A stretch of 5,943 nt of DNA. Source: Fidelibacterota bacterium UBA6817. Its GTDB lineage: Bacteria > Fidelibacterota > Fidelibacteria > Fidelibacterales > Fidelibacteraceae. The position numbers and the translations under genes were made by a program. The stretch lies in NCBI GenBank assembly GCA_002452555.1, contig DKER01000034.1:1-5943 (forward strand). The letters run 5' to 3'. Position 1 is the stretch's first letter, and every line of letters begins with the position of its first letter. Shown piece after piece: positions 1 to 5,827 of this stretch. A model generated the notes under the pieces. That model made no database searches. It was not told the DNA's origin and saw only the letters and a list, made by a program, of their open reading frames with translations.

Positions 1-192
1 TGTAAGATATATAATATTATGGGACAGGAAGTGACAACTCTCATGAATGACAAACTGGATATCGGCAGGTATGAATGGGTTTGGAGCGGCAATGATAACG
101 CTGGCAAAGCGGTAGCCAGCGGTGTTTATATAACACGCCTTATGAGCAGTTCAGGTTATGTTAAAACCCATAAAATGACACTTATCAGGTAA
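1..192 (+). CDS. C-terminal end of a secreted/surface protein with a FlgD-Ig-like (type IX-type) sorting module, 5' truncated
   Basis: Frame 1 is open from the first base to the TAA at 190-192, giving the last 63 residues of a protein whose start lies outside the window. The peptide begins CKIYNIMGQEV and contains WSGNDNAGKAVASGVY, ending in KTHKMTLIR. This pattern (KIYN..GQ-V..L, then W-G-D-G--V-SGVY, then a basic K-M-L-R/K end) is typical of the FlgD-Ig-like / Por-type C-terminal domains on secreted and cell-surface proteins of FCB bacteria. In Bacteroidota such domains direct export through the type IX secretion system and are then cleaved or anchored. Whether this organism has type IX secretion cannot be seen here, so the sorting role is inferred. 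The catalytic or binding part of the protein is missing and its function cannot be stated. The stop codon overlaps the start of the next gene, so the two are probably co-transcribed. Confidence 0.85.
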   Translation, partial: CKIYNIMGQEVTTLMNDKLDIGRYEWVWSGNDNAGKAVASGVYITRLMSSSGYVKTHKMTLIR

Positions 193-794
193 TGCGGATT
201 ATTATGAAAAGAATATACATCACATTACTCATCTTGATTGCATTGACAGCCTGCCGTAAAGCTTATGAGGTAACAGGTGAAGATTATTCTGAGTACGGAT
301 GGGATTTTTATATTGCCGGGGATTATACCCAGGCCAGACGCTGGTTTATTGAATCTGTGATGGAGCGTCCGGGGTACTCTGACGGCTGGAATGGTACCGG
401 CTGGACAATGGGTAAACTGGATTCCGTTGCCAATAGTCTCTATTATTTCCGCCAGGGATTATATGTAACGGACACATTGGAATCTGAATATTCCCAGATG
501 CTGGCTGGATTGACTTTTTCTTTTCATGCCGTCGGACAGTGGGATTCCTGTTTGACAAGAGGGAATGAACTGCTATATCGTGACAGTTCATGGGTGTTTG
601 TCAGATATTCAGGACTGACACATGAAAGTGTCAGAGTAACCATGTCTTCAGCTGCATTTAATAAAGGTGATTTTAATCTGTCTCTCACTCTTATTCAGTA
701 TTTTGATTCTACATTTCAACCGGATATCTCAACACAGTTGGGAATAGCCCAATTGACAGCAAAAATTGAAGAATTAAACCTCATCTATCGTTAA
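192..794 (+). CDS. TPR-repeat lipoprotein
   Basis: This 200-residue protein starts at an ATG overlapping the preceding stop (TAATG). The N-terminus MRIIMKRIYITLLILIALTAC is a lipoprotein signal: basic residues, a hydrophobic stretch, then the lipobox LTAC with Cys21 as the predicted lipidated residue. Arg22 follows the Cys rather than Asp, so by the enterobacterial sorting rule it would go to the outer membrane. The mature part looks like degenerate tetratricopeptide repeats at about residues 34-60 (YGWDFYIAGDYTQARRWF), 63-95 (GWNGTGWTMGKLDSVANS), 99-132 and 146-178. TPR solenoids are protein-binding scaffolds; no catalytic motif is seen. An internal ATG at 204 (MKRIYI...) would give a more standard signal peptide with the lipid Cys at position 17. 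AGG at 187-189 lies too close to the first ATG and rather far from the second, so the start is unsettled. The one-base overlap suggests translational coupling to the secreted protein upstream, and a shared surface role is inferred. Confidence 0.8.
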   Translation: MRIIMKRIYITLLILIALTACRKAYEVTGEDYSEYGWDFYIAGDYTQARRWFIESVMERPGYSDGWNGTGWTMGKLDSVANSLYYFRQGLYVTDTLESEYSQMLAGLTFSFHAVGQWDSCLTRGNELLYRDSSWVFVRYSGLTHESVRVTMSSAAFNKGDFNLSLTLIQYFDSTFQPDISTQLGIAQLTAKIEELNLIYR

Positions 795-923
795 GTTCTG
801 ATTTAGCTAGCGTATTTGTTTATTTTATTGGCGTGAATCAAAATGCTATCCGAAATGTTAGGTATTAAAAATAAACGATAACAGTGAAAAACTATTATTT
901 ACATAAAAGTTTAGTGATACCGA

Positions 924-944
924 TTTCCCCCGCCCCGGGGGAAA
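924..944. other. Perfect GC-rich stem-loop in AT-rich spacer
   Basis: TTTCCCCCG (924-932) and CGGGGGAAA (936-944) are perfect reverse complements with a CCC loop, giving a 9-bp stem whose core is six G-C pairs. The flanks are strongly AT-rich, so the element stands out. It lies 130 bp after the lipoprotein stop codon. Neither strand has a T-run after it, so it is not a classical rho-independent terminator. It could protect the 3' end of the upstream mRNA or act as a weak terminator. The structure is directly visible; its role is not. Confidence 0.5.
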
Positions 945-1253
945 GATAATGAGCGATTTGGTAATATGCAAATTAATATTATAAATAATATATCAAATGC
1001 GCTTATATAACGTGACCCAAATAAATCAAACCAGACCATGTTTGAAAAATGAAAGAATACTTTCCATCAATTGTTATAACTAGATTGTATGTATGAATTT
1101 TGCTTTGTGGCAGGTGCAATTCTATAATGTGCCATATCTCTACTGAACGTTCAAAGAACTTTTTATTTATAGTTATGGAAGGCAATTGCATCATTGCTGG
1201 CTTTCATACAGCATTTATTTAAATTTTAAAAAATATTTTCTCTGAAATGTTTT

Positions 1254-1272
1254 GTTCACTGTTTGAGTGAAC
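1254..1272 (-). terminator. Stem-loop directly after metA, possible weak terminator
   Basis: GTTCACT (1254-1260) and AGTGAAC (1266-1272) form a perfect 7-bp stem with a 5-base loop, beginning one base after the metA stop codon (1274-1276). Read on the metA strand it is followed by AAAACATTTC rather than a T-tract; a T-rich stretch comes only about 25 bases further on. It is placed where the operon terminator should be, but it lacks the usual U-run and may instead stabilise the mRNA 3' end. Read on the plus strand it is followed by TTTATT, which is also weak. Confidence 0.35.
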
Positions 1273-1273
1273 T

Positions 1274-2182
1274 TTATTCCCACTGGTAAGGTGTTTCCTG
1301 ATAGACATAATAATTCAGCCAGTTTGAGAAAAGAAGGCTGGCGTGTGCTCTCCAGCTGACATACGGTTCCCGTTTTGGATCATTATCAGCAAAATAATTT
1401 TCAGGTATTTCGATGGGCAAACCGGCGGCCTTATCTCTCAGATACTCATTTTTTAGTGTATCCGGGCTGTATTCCGGATGACCAGTAATAAATATTTGCT
1501 GTCCTTTCCGGGCAAGCACTATACCTACACCGGCTTTTTCTGACTGAGCAATTAACTCCAATTGGGGGATTTTTTGAATATCTGATTCCCGCAGTTCTGT
1601 GTGCCGGCTGTGAGGCATCATAAAACAATCATCAAATCCTCGAAAAAGCGGGAGAATAGAAGTGGATACCGTATGTGAAAAGATCCCAAAACATTTTTTA
1701 GTAAGTGGATATTTGGGAACATTATAAAAATGATATAATCCAGCCTGGGCGGCCCAACAAAGGAAAAGAGTAGATGTGACATTCCTCTGTGTCCAGTCCA
1801 TTATTTGCTTCAATTCCTGCCAGTATCGGACTTCGTGAAATGGAAGTGTTTCAACCGGAGCACCGGTTATTATCATACCGTCATATTTGTGTGTTTTTAT
1901 GCTGTCAAAAGTTAGATAAAACTGTTCAATGTGTTCCCTGGGTGTGTTTTTCGATTCGTGTGTAGACATGTGGAGCAAATCCAGTTCAACTTGCAGAGGA
2001 GTATTTGATAACATACGTATCAAGTCGGTTTCCGTTACAATTTTAAGGGGCATCAGATTCAGGATGAGAAGGCGGAGAGGGCGAATATCCTGATGGATTG
2101 CCCGGCTTTCCGTCATGACAAAAACATTTTCTTTGCAAAGAGTTGTAATGGCAGGAAGTTTATCCGGTAGCTTGACTGGCAT
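1274..2182 (-). CDS. metA: Homoserine O-acetyltransferase (MetA/HTS family)
   Basis: MetA transfers an acyl group from acyl-CoA to the hydroxyl of L-homoserine, the first committed step of methionine synthesis, in the cytoplasm. The 302-residue length is normal and MetA motifs run end to end: HQDIRPLRLLILNLMP (30-45), SHE-type HESKNT (75-80), DGMIITGAPVE (101-111), TSTLFLCWAAQAGLY (136-150), PHSRHTE (190-196), ITGHPEYSPDTL (232-243) and NYFADNDP (262-269). The expected catalytic residues sit at their family positions: nucleophile Cys142, His235 and Glu237, with Lys47 and Arg249 also conserved. Position 111 is Glu. In characterised members Glu here goes with acetyl-CoA and Gly (as in E. coli) with succinyl-CoA, so acetyl-CoA is the predicted donor. 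Translation starts at the ATG at 2182, with GGAG (2189-2192) six bases upstream. The gene follows metY by only 11 bp, and its ribosome site abuts the metY stop, indicating one operon and likely coupling. Confidence 0.96.
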   Translation of the reverse strand: MPVKLPDKLPAITTLCKENVFVMTESRAIHQDIRPLRLLILNLMPLKIVTETDLIRMLSNTPLQVELDLLHMSTHESKNTPREHIEQFYLTFDSIKTHKYDGMIITGAPVETLPFHEVRYWQELKQIMDWTQRNVTSTLFLCWAAQAGLYHFYNVPKYPLTKKCFGIFSHTVSTSILPLFRGFDDCFMMPHSRHTELRESDIQKIPQLELIAQSEKAGVGIVLARKGQQIFITGHPEYSPDTLKNEYLRDKAAGLPIEIPENYFADNDPKREPYVSWRAHASLLFSNWLNYYVYQETPYQWE

Positions 2183-2187
2183 TGATT

Positions 2188-2192
2188 TCTCC
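2188..2192 (-). promoter_or_regulatory. metA ribosome binding site abutting the metY stop codon
   Basis: On the minus strand the metY stop TGA (2196-2194) is followed by one C and then GGAGA (2192-2188), six bases before the metA ATG once GGAG is counted. Ribosomes finishing metY are therefore positioned on the metA start site, supporting translational coupling in the metYA operon. Confidence 0.7.
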
Positions 2193-2193
2193 G

Positions 2194-3495
2194 TCAGATT
2201 TTTTTCAAGGCTTGATCAAGGTCCTGTAAAATATCATTGATATGTTCGATACCGACGGATAAACGGAGTTGATCCGGGTATATGCCGCCTGATTTTTGTT
2301 CTTCTTCTGATAGCTGTTGATGAGTTGTACTGGCCGGGTGAATGATCAGAGTCTTGGCATCTCCCACATTTGCCAAGTGGCTTATCAATTCGAGATGACT
2401 GATGAGTTCTGATGCTTTTTCCTTTCCACCTTTAATCCTGAATGTCAATACACCGCCAAAGCCGTGACGAAGATATTTTTGTGCCAATGCATGGTAAGGA
2501 TTTTCAGAGAGACCGGGATAATTAACCGATTCAACTTTTGGATGGTCTTTTAACCATCGGGCAGTCGCTATGGCATTCTCCCCTTGCCGTTGAGCCCGAA
2601 GACTCAGGGTTTCCAATCCCTGAAGGATGAGAAAAGCATTAAAAGGAGAAATGGCTGGACCTATATCCCGGAGTCCCTCTACACGGGCACGGATTGCAAA
2701 GGCAATATTGCCAAAAGGAGATTTTTCACCGAATGTTTCCCAGAAATTTAATCCGTGATAGCCTTCAGACGGTTCAGAAAACATAGTGAATTTGCCGTTT
2801 CCCCAATTGAATGTTCCCCCATCAATTAAAATACCGCCGATTGATGTTCCATGCCCTCCAATCCATTTTGTGGCAGATGCAGTAACAATATGAGCACCAT
2901 GGATAATGGGCTGGCAAAAATATCCGCCGGCTCCGAATGTATTATCTACTATGAGCGGAATATCATGTGCACGGGACAGTTCACTTAGTTTTTCAAAATC
3001 CGGAATACTGAATTCCGGATTGCCGATTGTTTCGGTGTAGAGCGCTTTTGTTGATTTGTCAATCAGTTTCGACATGGCTTCAGGTGTATCATTTTCTGCA
3101 AATCGGACGTTTATTCCAAGTCGCTTTAATGTAACTTTAAACTGAATATATGTCCCGCCGTATAAATAAGGTGATGAAACGATTGAGTCTCCGGCTTCCA
3201 ATAACGTAGCAAGGGTTAAGAATTGAGCTGACATGCCTGAGGCTGTCGCTACCGCTGCTGTTCCACGTTCAAGGGCAGCCATCCTTTTCTCAAATACATC
3301 TGTTGTAGGATTCATTATTCGCGTGTAAATGTTTCCAAACTCTTTCAGTTCAAATAAGTCTGCACCGTGTTTTGAATCCCTGAACGTGTAAGATGTTGTC
3401 TGGTAAATTGGAACGGCTCTGGCATACGTAACATCATCAGGTGTATGCCCTGCATGCAGTTGAAGTGTTTCAAAATGATAGTCTTTTTTTGTCAT
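2194..3495 (-). CDS. metY: O-acetylhomoserine sulfhydrylase (O-acetylhomoserine aminocarboxypropyltransferase)
   Basis: This cytoplasmic PLP enzyme joins O-acetyl-L-homoserine and sulfide to make homocysteine, bypassing cystathionine. The 433-residue length fits MetY (about 430) better than the shorter MetB/MetZ/methionine gamma-lyase relatives (about 380-400). Cys/Met-metabolism PLP-family signatures are present: YTRIMNPTTDVFEKRMAALE (57-76), SGMSAQ (86-91), SSPYLYGGT (107-115, Tyr112 expected to stack on PLP), VDNTFGAGG (183-191, Asp184 expected to contact the PLP ring nitrogen) and SATKWIGGHGTSIGG (207-221) with Lys210 as the Schiff-base lysine. The extra segment around 228-280 (WGNGKFTMFSEPSEGYHGLN) and the C-terminal SHLANVGDAKTLIIHPASTT are characteristic of MetY. 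The ATG at 3495 is preceded by AAGAGG (3501-3506) with five-base spacing. It is the first gene of the metYA operon, and the MetA Glu111 residue supports acetylhomoserine as substrate. O-acetylserine or other acyl-homoserine use cannot be excluded from sequence. Confidence 0.95.
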   Translation of the reverse strand: MTKKDYHFETLQLHAGHTPDDVTYARAVPIYQTTSYTFRDSKHGADLFELKEFGNIYTRIMNPTTDVFEKRMAALERGTAAVATASGMSAQFLTLATLLEAGDSIVSSPYLYGGTYIQFKVTLKRLGINVRFAENDTPEAMSKLIDKSTKALYTETIGNPEFSIPDFEKLSELSRAHDIPLIVDNTFGAGGYFCQPIIHGAHIVTASATKWIGGHGTSIGGILIDGGTFNWGNGKFTMFSEPSEGYHGLNFWETFGEKSPFGNIAFAIRARVEGLRDIGPAISPFNAFLILQGLETLSLRAQRQGENAIATARWLKDHPKVESVNYPGLSENPYHALAQKYLRHGFGGVLTFRIKGGKEKASELISHLELISHLANVGDAKTLIIHPASTTHQQLSEEEQKSGGIYPDQLRLSVGIEHINDILQDLDQALKKI

Positions 3496-3500
3496 TCCAA

Positions 3501-3506
3501 CCTCTT
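3501..3506 (-). promoter_or_regulatory. metY ribosome binding site
   Basis: AAGAGG on the minus strand lies five bases upstream of the ATG at 3495. This fixes the start of metY and gives the MTKKDYHFETLQLHAGH N-terminus expected for the family. Confidence 0.65.
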
Positions 3507-3597
3507 ATGATCATTTTTTGAAGTTATATTTATATTTTTCGATAGGGACACATGTACTCTGAATATAAAATCCGGTATTAATTCACACTCTTTACTG

Positions 3598-3629
3598 ATA
3601 TATGAAGGTGAGAATCTATGAAGAGAAAG
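3598..3629 (-). repeat. Imperfect 16-bp direct repeat in the metY leader
   Basis: On the plus strand ATATATGAAG (3598-3607) and ATCTATGAAG (3614-3623) match at nine of ten positions, exactly 16 bp apart, with weaker similarity in the six bases after each. They fall in the predicted transcribed leader just downstream of the metYA promoter, where an operator could lie. They do not resemble MetJ boxes (AGACGTCT). The repeat could also be chance in AT-rich sequence. Confidence 0.3.
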
Positions 3630-3639
3630 TATGGGTGTA

Positions 3640-3669
3640 ATTATGTTTTACCTCTGCATACTGTGTCAA
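3640..3669 (-). promoter_or_regulatory. Sigma70-like promoter for the metYA operon
   Basis: On the minus strand TTGACA (3669-3664, a perfect -35 consensus) is followed after 18 bp by CATAAT (3645-3640, five of six matches to TATAAT). It begins only 9 bp past the pspC stop codon and points at metY. Transcription would start near 3633, leaving an untranslated leader of about 138 bases before the metY ATG. The match is visible in the sequence; promoter use is inferred, and FCB bacteria can have divergent promoter consensus sequences. Confidence 0.55.
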
Positions 3670-3678
3670 TTTCTACCG

Positions 3679-3873
3679 TTATTTTTCTTCAGGCATGAGT
3701 ATCCAAAGGACAACATAAACCAGAATACCTGGAAAGACGGATGATAATAGAGAAATAATAGCAAAAGCAACCCTGAGAGCTGTAACATCCCACCCCAGCC
3801 ATTCTGCCAGTCCCGCCAATACACCGGCTATCATTTTGTCCTGTTTGGACCTTTGTAAGGGACTATTGTCCAT
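3679..3873 (-). CDS. Small PspC-domain membrane protein
   Basis: This is a 64-residue protein made almost entirely of one PspC domain. The N-terminal part RSKQDKMIAGVLAGLAEWLG (residues 8-27) matches the family's K-I-GVCGGLA-Y-G pattern, followed by D-T-LR and a hydrophobic stretch (about 34-60, AFAIISLLSSVFPGILVYVV) ending in the typical LMPEEK tail. PspC domains occur in the phage-shock envelope-stress response, where PspC is an inner-membrane partner of PspB and PspA. Stand-alone copies this short are common and mostly uncharacterised, so a stress role is inferred. I chose the ATG at 3873 because AAAGGAG (3879-3885) lies five bases upstream and the protein then starts MDNSPLQRSK, as usual. 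A longer reading to 4047 would add residues unlike the family and overlap the divergent gene. No pspA or pspB is in the window. The gene is divergent from the FadL-like gene and upstream of metY on the same strand. Confidence 0.88.
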   Translation of the reverse strand: MDNSPLQRSKQDKMIAGVLAGLAEWLGWDVTALRVAFAIISLLSSVFPGILVYVVLWILMPEEK

Positions 3874-4037
3874 GATAACTCCTTTCACATGTCCATAAAA
3901 AATAAAAAAAAAAGTCCGGGAATCATATTGAATATATGGGAATGCATGTTTTAATAAAATTTCTTGCAAATTCACAAAAGGTACTGGAAATTTCATAAAA
4001 GCAAAAAATAGAGTGTAACACAAACAAGGAGGGAATT
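3874..4037. promoter_or_regulatory. Divergent intergenic region between pspC-like and FadL-like genes
   Basis: This 164-bp AT-rich spacer must hold the promoters for both divergent genes. I see no strong consensus pair; a weak plus-strand candidate is TTGAAT (3928-3933) with AT-rich DNA about 17 bp later (TTAATA, 3951-3956). The spacer contains a run of ten A (3904-3913) preceded by six A (3897-3902), which reads as T-tracts in the pspC-like upstream region. CATAT/ATATG (3924-3938) is a short inverted repeat. None of these is a confident regulatory call. Confidence 0.35.
4026..4032 (+). promoter_or_regulatory. Strong Shine-Dalgarno that fixes a TTG start
   Basis: AAGGAGG is a full match to the anti-Shine-Dalgarno sequence and sits five bases before TTG at 4038-4040. 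TTG is followed by KTLKLLTVLVLCLV, a good signal peptide, and there is no in-frame ATG nearby that would keep it. The start codon is therefore read as TTG. Confidence 0.8.
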
Positions 4038-5552
4038 TTGAAAACACTTAAATTGCTGACTGTACTTGTTTTATGTCTGGTGACTGCAACGGTTTTTGCC
4101 GGTGGGTTGGTTACAAATACCAATCAAAGCGCTCAGTATACCCGGACAATGAACAGAAATGCTTCCACTGATCTTGATGCTGTCTATTATAATCCGGCAG
4201 GTTTATCAAGATTGAATGACGGACTTCATCTTCATGTGGGAAATCAAATGATCTGGCAGACGAAAACCGTAAACAACAATCTGCCTTCTCTGAGCAGGAA
4301 TGAATTCGTAGGTGATGTTTATGCGCCTTTGTTTCCAAATCTGTATCTGGCTTATAAAACTGGTAATATTGCAGTATCGGCAGGATTTACACCGATAGGC
4401 GGCGGCGGCAGTGCTATGTACGAAAACGGCTTACCATCCTTTGAAATGCCCGTTTCCGGTTTAAAACCTCAACTCGGTGTTCAAGATTACCGTTTGGATA
4501 CAGAATTTGAAGGGACTTCCGTTTATTTTGCAGGTCAGGCAGGATTGACTTACAAATTGAGCAAAATGCTGTCATTGGCTGTCGGTGGTCGTTATGTTGT
4601 GGTTAATAATACGTATGACGGGTTCCTGAAGAATATTGAAATTACAACAGATGGTACAAACTGGGTAAAACCTGCTGTATATCTAACCGGTGTGGCAAAC
4701 ACCCTGACTTCAACTGCTGCCAGTCTTCAACCGTTTATTGATGCCGGTGTCGGCGGACTTACGCTTGCCCAACTGCAGGGAGCCGGTCAACTGACTACAG
4801 TACAGGTAGCACAGCTTGAAGGAGGTTTGCAGCAACTGGGTGTTGATCCTACCGGATTAACCGCTGCACAGATCCAGGGAGCATATAGTACTTATGCCAC
4901 TGCATATTCAGCACAAATCCCGGTTCTTGAAGCTGCTACGGCTGATGTTGAAGTAGATGCAGCTCAGGATGCTACCGGTTTCAGTCCGATATTCAGCGCT
5001 TTTATCACACCTTTCGATGGCCTGGATATTGCTCTACGCTATGAAATGAAAACAGAGCTGACGCTTGTTAACGATACGAAAGTTGACGGATCAGGAATGT
5101 TTACAGATGGAGCAGAAACGCATGCGGATATGCCTGCCATGTTGGCTGTGGGTGTTGCATATCAGGTTATGCCCAAACTCAAAACCGAGGCAAACTTCAA
5201 TTACTACTTTAACAAAGACGTGAATTGGGACGGTAAAGAAGACAAGGTAGATAACGGAATTGAATTTGGTTTTGCGGTACAATATGACGTAACTGATAAA
5301 TTCCTTGTCAGTGTTGGATATTCCTATGGCGATCAAAAAGTTACGGAAGATTATCAAACAGACCTGACCTATAGCCTGCCGTCAAGCACGATTGCCGGCG
5401 GTATTGGTTTAAAGCTGACCCCCAATTTGGTGTTGAATGCGGGTGTTATGAATGTGTTTTATGGTGAAGGACAGAAAGTAACGACCACCTATACCGAAGA
5501 ATATAAAAAAACGACAGTAAATTTTGGTGTAGGATTTGATCTGTCATTCTGA
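4038..5552 (+). CDS. FadL/OmpP1/TodX-family outer-membrane protein
   Basis: This 504-residue protein begins with TTG. It has a Sec signal peptide (residues 1-21, hydrophobic core LLTVLVLCLVTATVFA, predicted cleavage before Gly22). The mature N-terminus GGLVTNTNQSAQYTRTMNRN...DAVYYNPAGLSRL carries the conserved FadL-family plug region with the NPAG motif (52-55). The rest is a series of alternating amphipathic strands with aromatic and Gly residues, ending in GVGFDLSF with a C-terminal Phe as recognised by the BAM machinery. Family members form 14-stranded barrels that take up hydrophobic molecules such as long-chain fatty acids or aromatic hydrocarbons; the actual substrate cannot be read from sequence. 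Residues about 213-312 form an Ala/Gln/Leu-rich, low-aromatic insert predicted to be helical, containing a repeated GLT-x-AQ-[L/I]-QGA motif. The E. coli protein is shorter (about 420-450 residues). The gene appears monocistronic, with its own terminator at 5571-5600. Confidence 0.92.
   Translation: MKTLKLLTVLVLCLVTATVFAGGLVTNTNQSAQYTRTMNRNASTDLDAVYYNPAGLSRLNDGLHLHVGNQMIWQTKTVNNNLPSLSRNEFVGDVYAPLFPNLYLAYKTGNIAVSAGFTPIGGGGSAMYENGLPSFEMPVSGLKPQLGVQDYRLDTEFEGTSVYFAGQAGLTYKLSKMLSLAVGGRYVVVNNTYDGFLKNIEITTDGTNWVKPAVYLTGVANTLTSTAASLQPFIDAGVGGLTLAQLQGAGQLTTVQVAQLEGGLQQLGVDPTGLTAAQIQGAYSTYATAYSAQIPVLEAATADVEVDAAQDATGFSPIFSAFITPFDGLDIALRYEMKTELTLVNDTKVDGSGMFTDGAETHADMPAMLAVGVAYQVMPKLKTEANFNYYFNKDVNWDGKEDKVDNGIEFGFAVQYDVTDKFLVSVGYSYGDQKVTEDYQTDLTYSLPSSTIAGGIGLKLTPNLVLNAGVMNVFYGEGQKVTTTYTEEYKKTTVNFGVGFDLSF
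4755..4886 (+). repeat. Internal repeat pair in the FadL-like insert
   Basis: Residues 240-250 (GLTLAQLQGAG) and 273-283 (GLTAAQIQGAY) match at eight of eleven positions, with a period of 33 residues (4755-4787 and 4854-4886). The segment between them is Gln/Leu-rich. This looks like a duplicated helix or helix-turn unit inside an insert between two barrel strands. The similarity is at the protein level and weaker in the DNA, so the duplication is not recent. Confidence 0.5.
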
Positions 5553-5570
5553 TCATTATTAACATTGTTT

Positions 5571-5600
5571 AAAAAAAGGGAGATTTTCTCCCTTTTTTTT
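5571..5600 (+). terminator. Rho-independent terminator of the FadL-like gene
   Basis: GGGAGA (5578-5583) and TCTCCC (5587-5592) form a perfect stem with a TTT loop, extended by seven A (5571-5577) pairing with the following T-run (5593-5600, eight T). It lies 18 bp after the stop codon. Because of the A-tract on the other side it could also work on the minus strand. Confidence 0.93.
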
Positions 5601-5691
5601 ATTTTAACATATTACAAAACAACCAAAATTATTCGGGTAATCAAACCTGCTCCCCATGCCTGACAACTGCCAAACACCTCACGGTGCTCGT

Positions 5692-5827
5692 GGTTCATGG
5701 GCTCAAGGGTTCATGGGTTCAAGGGTTCATGGGTTCATGGGTTCATGAGTTCAGAAGTTCAGAGGTTGAGAAGTTGAGACGTTGAGACGTTGAGAGGTTC
5801 AGAGGTTGAGACGTTGAGAGGTTGAGG
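5692..5827 (+). repeat. Degenerate octanucleotide tandem array, block 1 (17 units)
   Basis: Seventeen contiguous 8-bp units without an indel. Units 1-7 are mainly GGTTCATG or GGTTCAAG; units 8-9 are AGTTCAGA; units 10-17 are mostly GGTTGAGA, AGTTGAGA or CGTTGAGA, with one GGTTCAGA (5796-5803) and a final GGTTGAGG. The central GTT.A core is almost invariant (one unit is GGCTCAAG), while the first base and the last three vary. Variants cluster locally, as expected when neighbouring units are copied by slippage. No protein coding, tRNA or CRISPR structure fits. Function is unknown. Confidence 0.9.

Larger units (their letters stand above)
795..1273. other. Gene-poor AT-rich spacer between convergent genes
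   Basis: This 479-bp stretch separates the plus-strand lipoprotein gene from the minus-strand metA. It is very AT-rich, especially 945-1010 and 1210-1250. I see no convincing gene, tRNA-like fold or consensus promoter pair. It contains two inverted repeats, listed separately at 924-944 and 1254-1272. The longest open frame is 63 codons on the minus strand (1003-1194); it has no recognisable ribosome binding site or domain and is not called. No terminator with a T-tract follows the lipoprotein gene. Confidence 0.7.

Noticed and set aside
346..591. Minus-strand open frame inside the lipoprotein gene
   Set aside because: Shadow of the plus-strand gene, whose signal peptide, lipobox and TPR pattern make it the real frame.
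1003..1194. 63-codon minus-strand open frame in the metA-lipoprotein spacer
   Set aside because: No ribosome binding site before the ATG, no recognisable domain, and AT-rich sequence where such frames arise by chance. It starts right after an in-frame TGA, so it is not part of a longer protein.
1446..1628. 60-codon minus-strand frame within metA
   Set aside because: Lies wholly inside the confidently assigned metA in another frame.
3874..4047. N-terminal extension of the pspC-like gene (122 residues)
   Set aside because: The added 58 residues are Phe-rich and unlike the PspC family. The extension overlaps the divergent gene and its strong Shine-Dalgarno, whereas the ATG at 3873 has an excellent AAAGGAG.
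3923..4338. Minus-strand open frames overlapping the start of the FadL-like gene
   Set aside because: Antisense to a clear signal peptide and FadL motif; no family features of their own.
5091..5357. 88-codon minus-strand frame within the FadL-like gene
   Set aside because: Antisense shadow of the barrel-coding region, without a ribosome site or recognisable motif.
5692..5760. tRNA-like GGTTCAAG (T-loop/B-box resemblance) in the repeat array
   Set aside because: The motif recurs every 8 bp and there is no acceptor stem, D-arm or anticodon arm around it.
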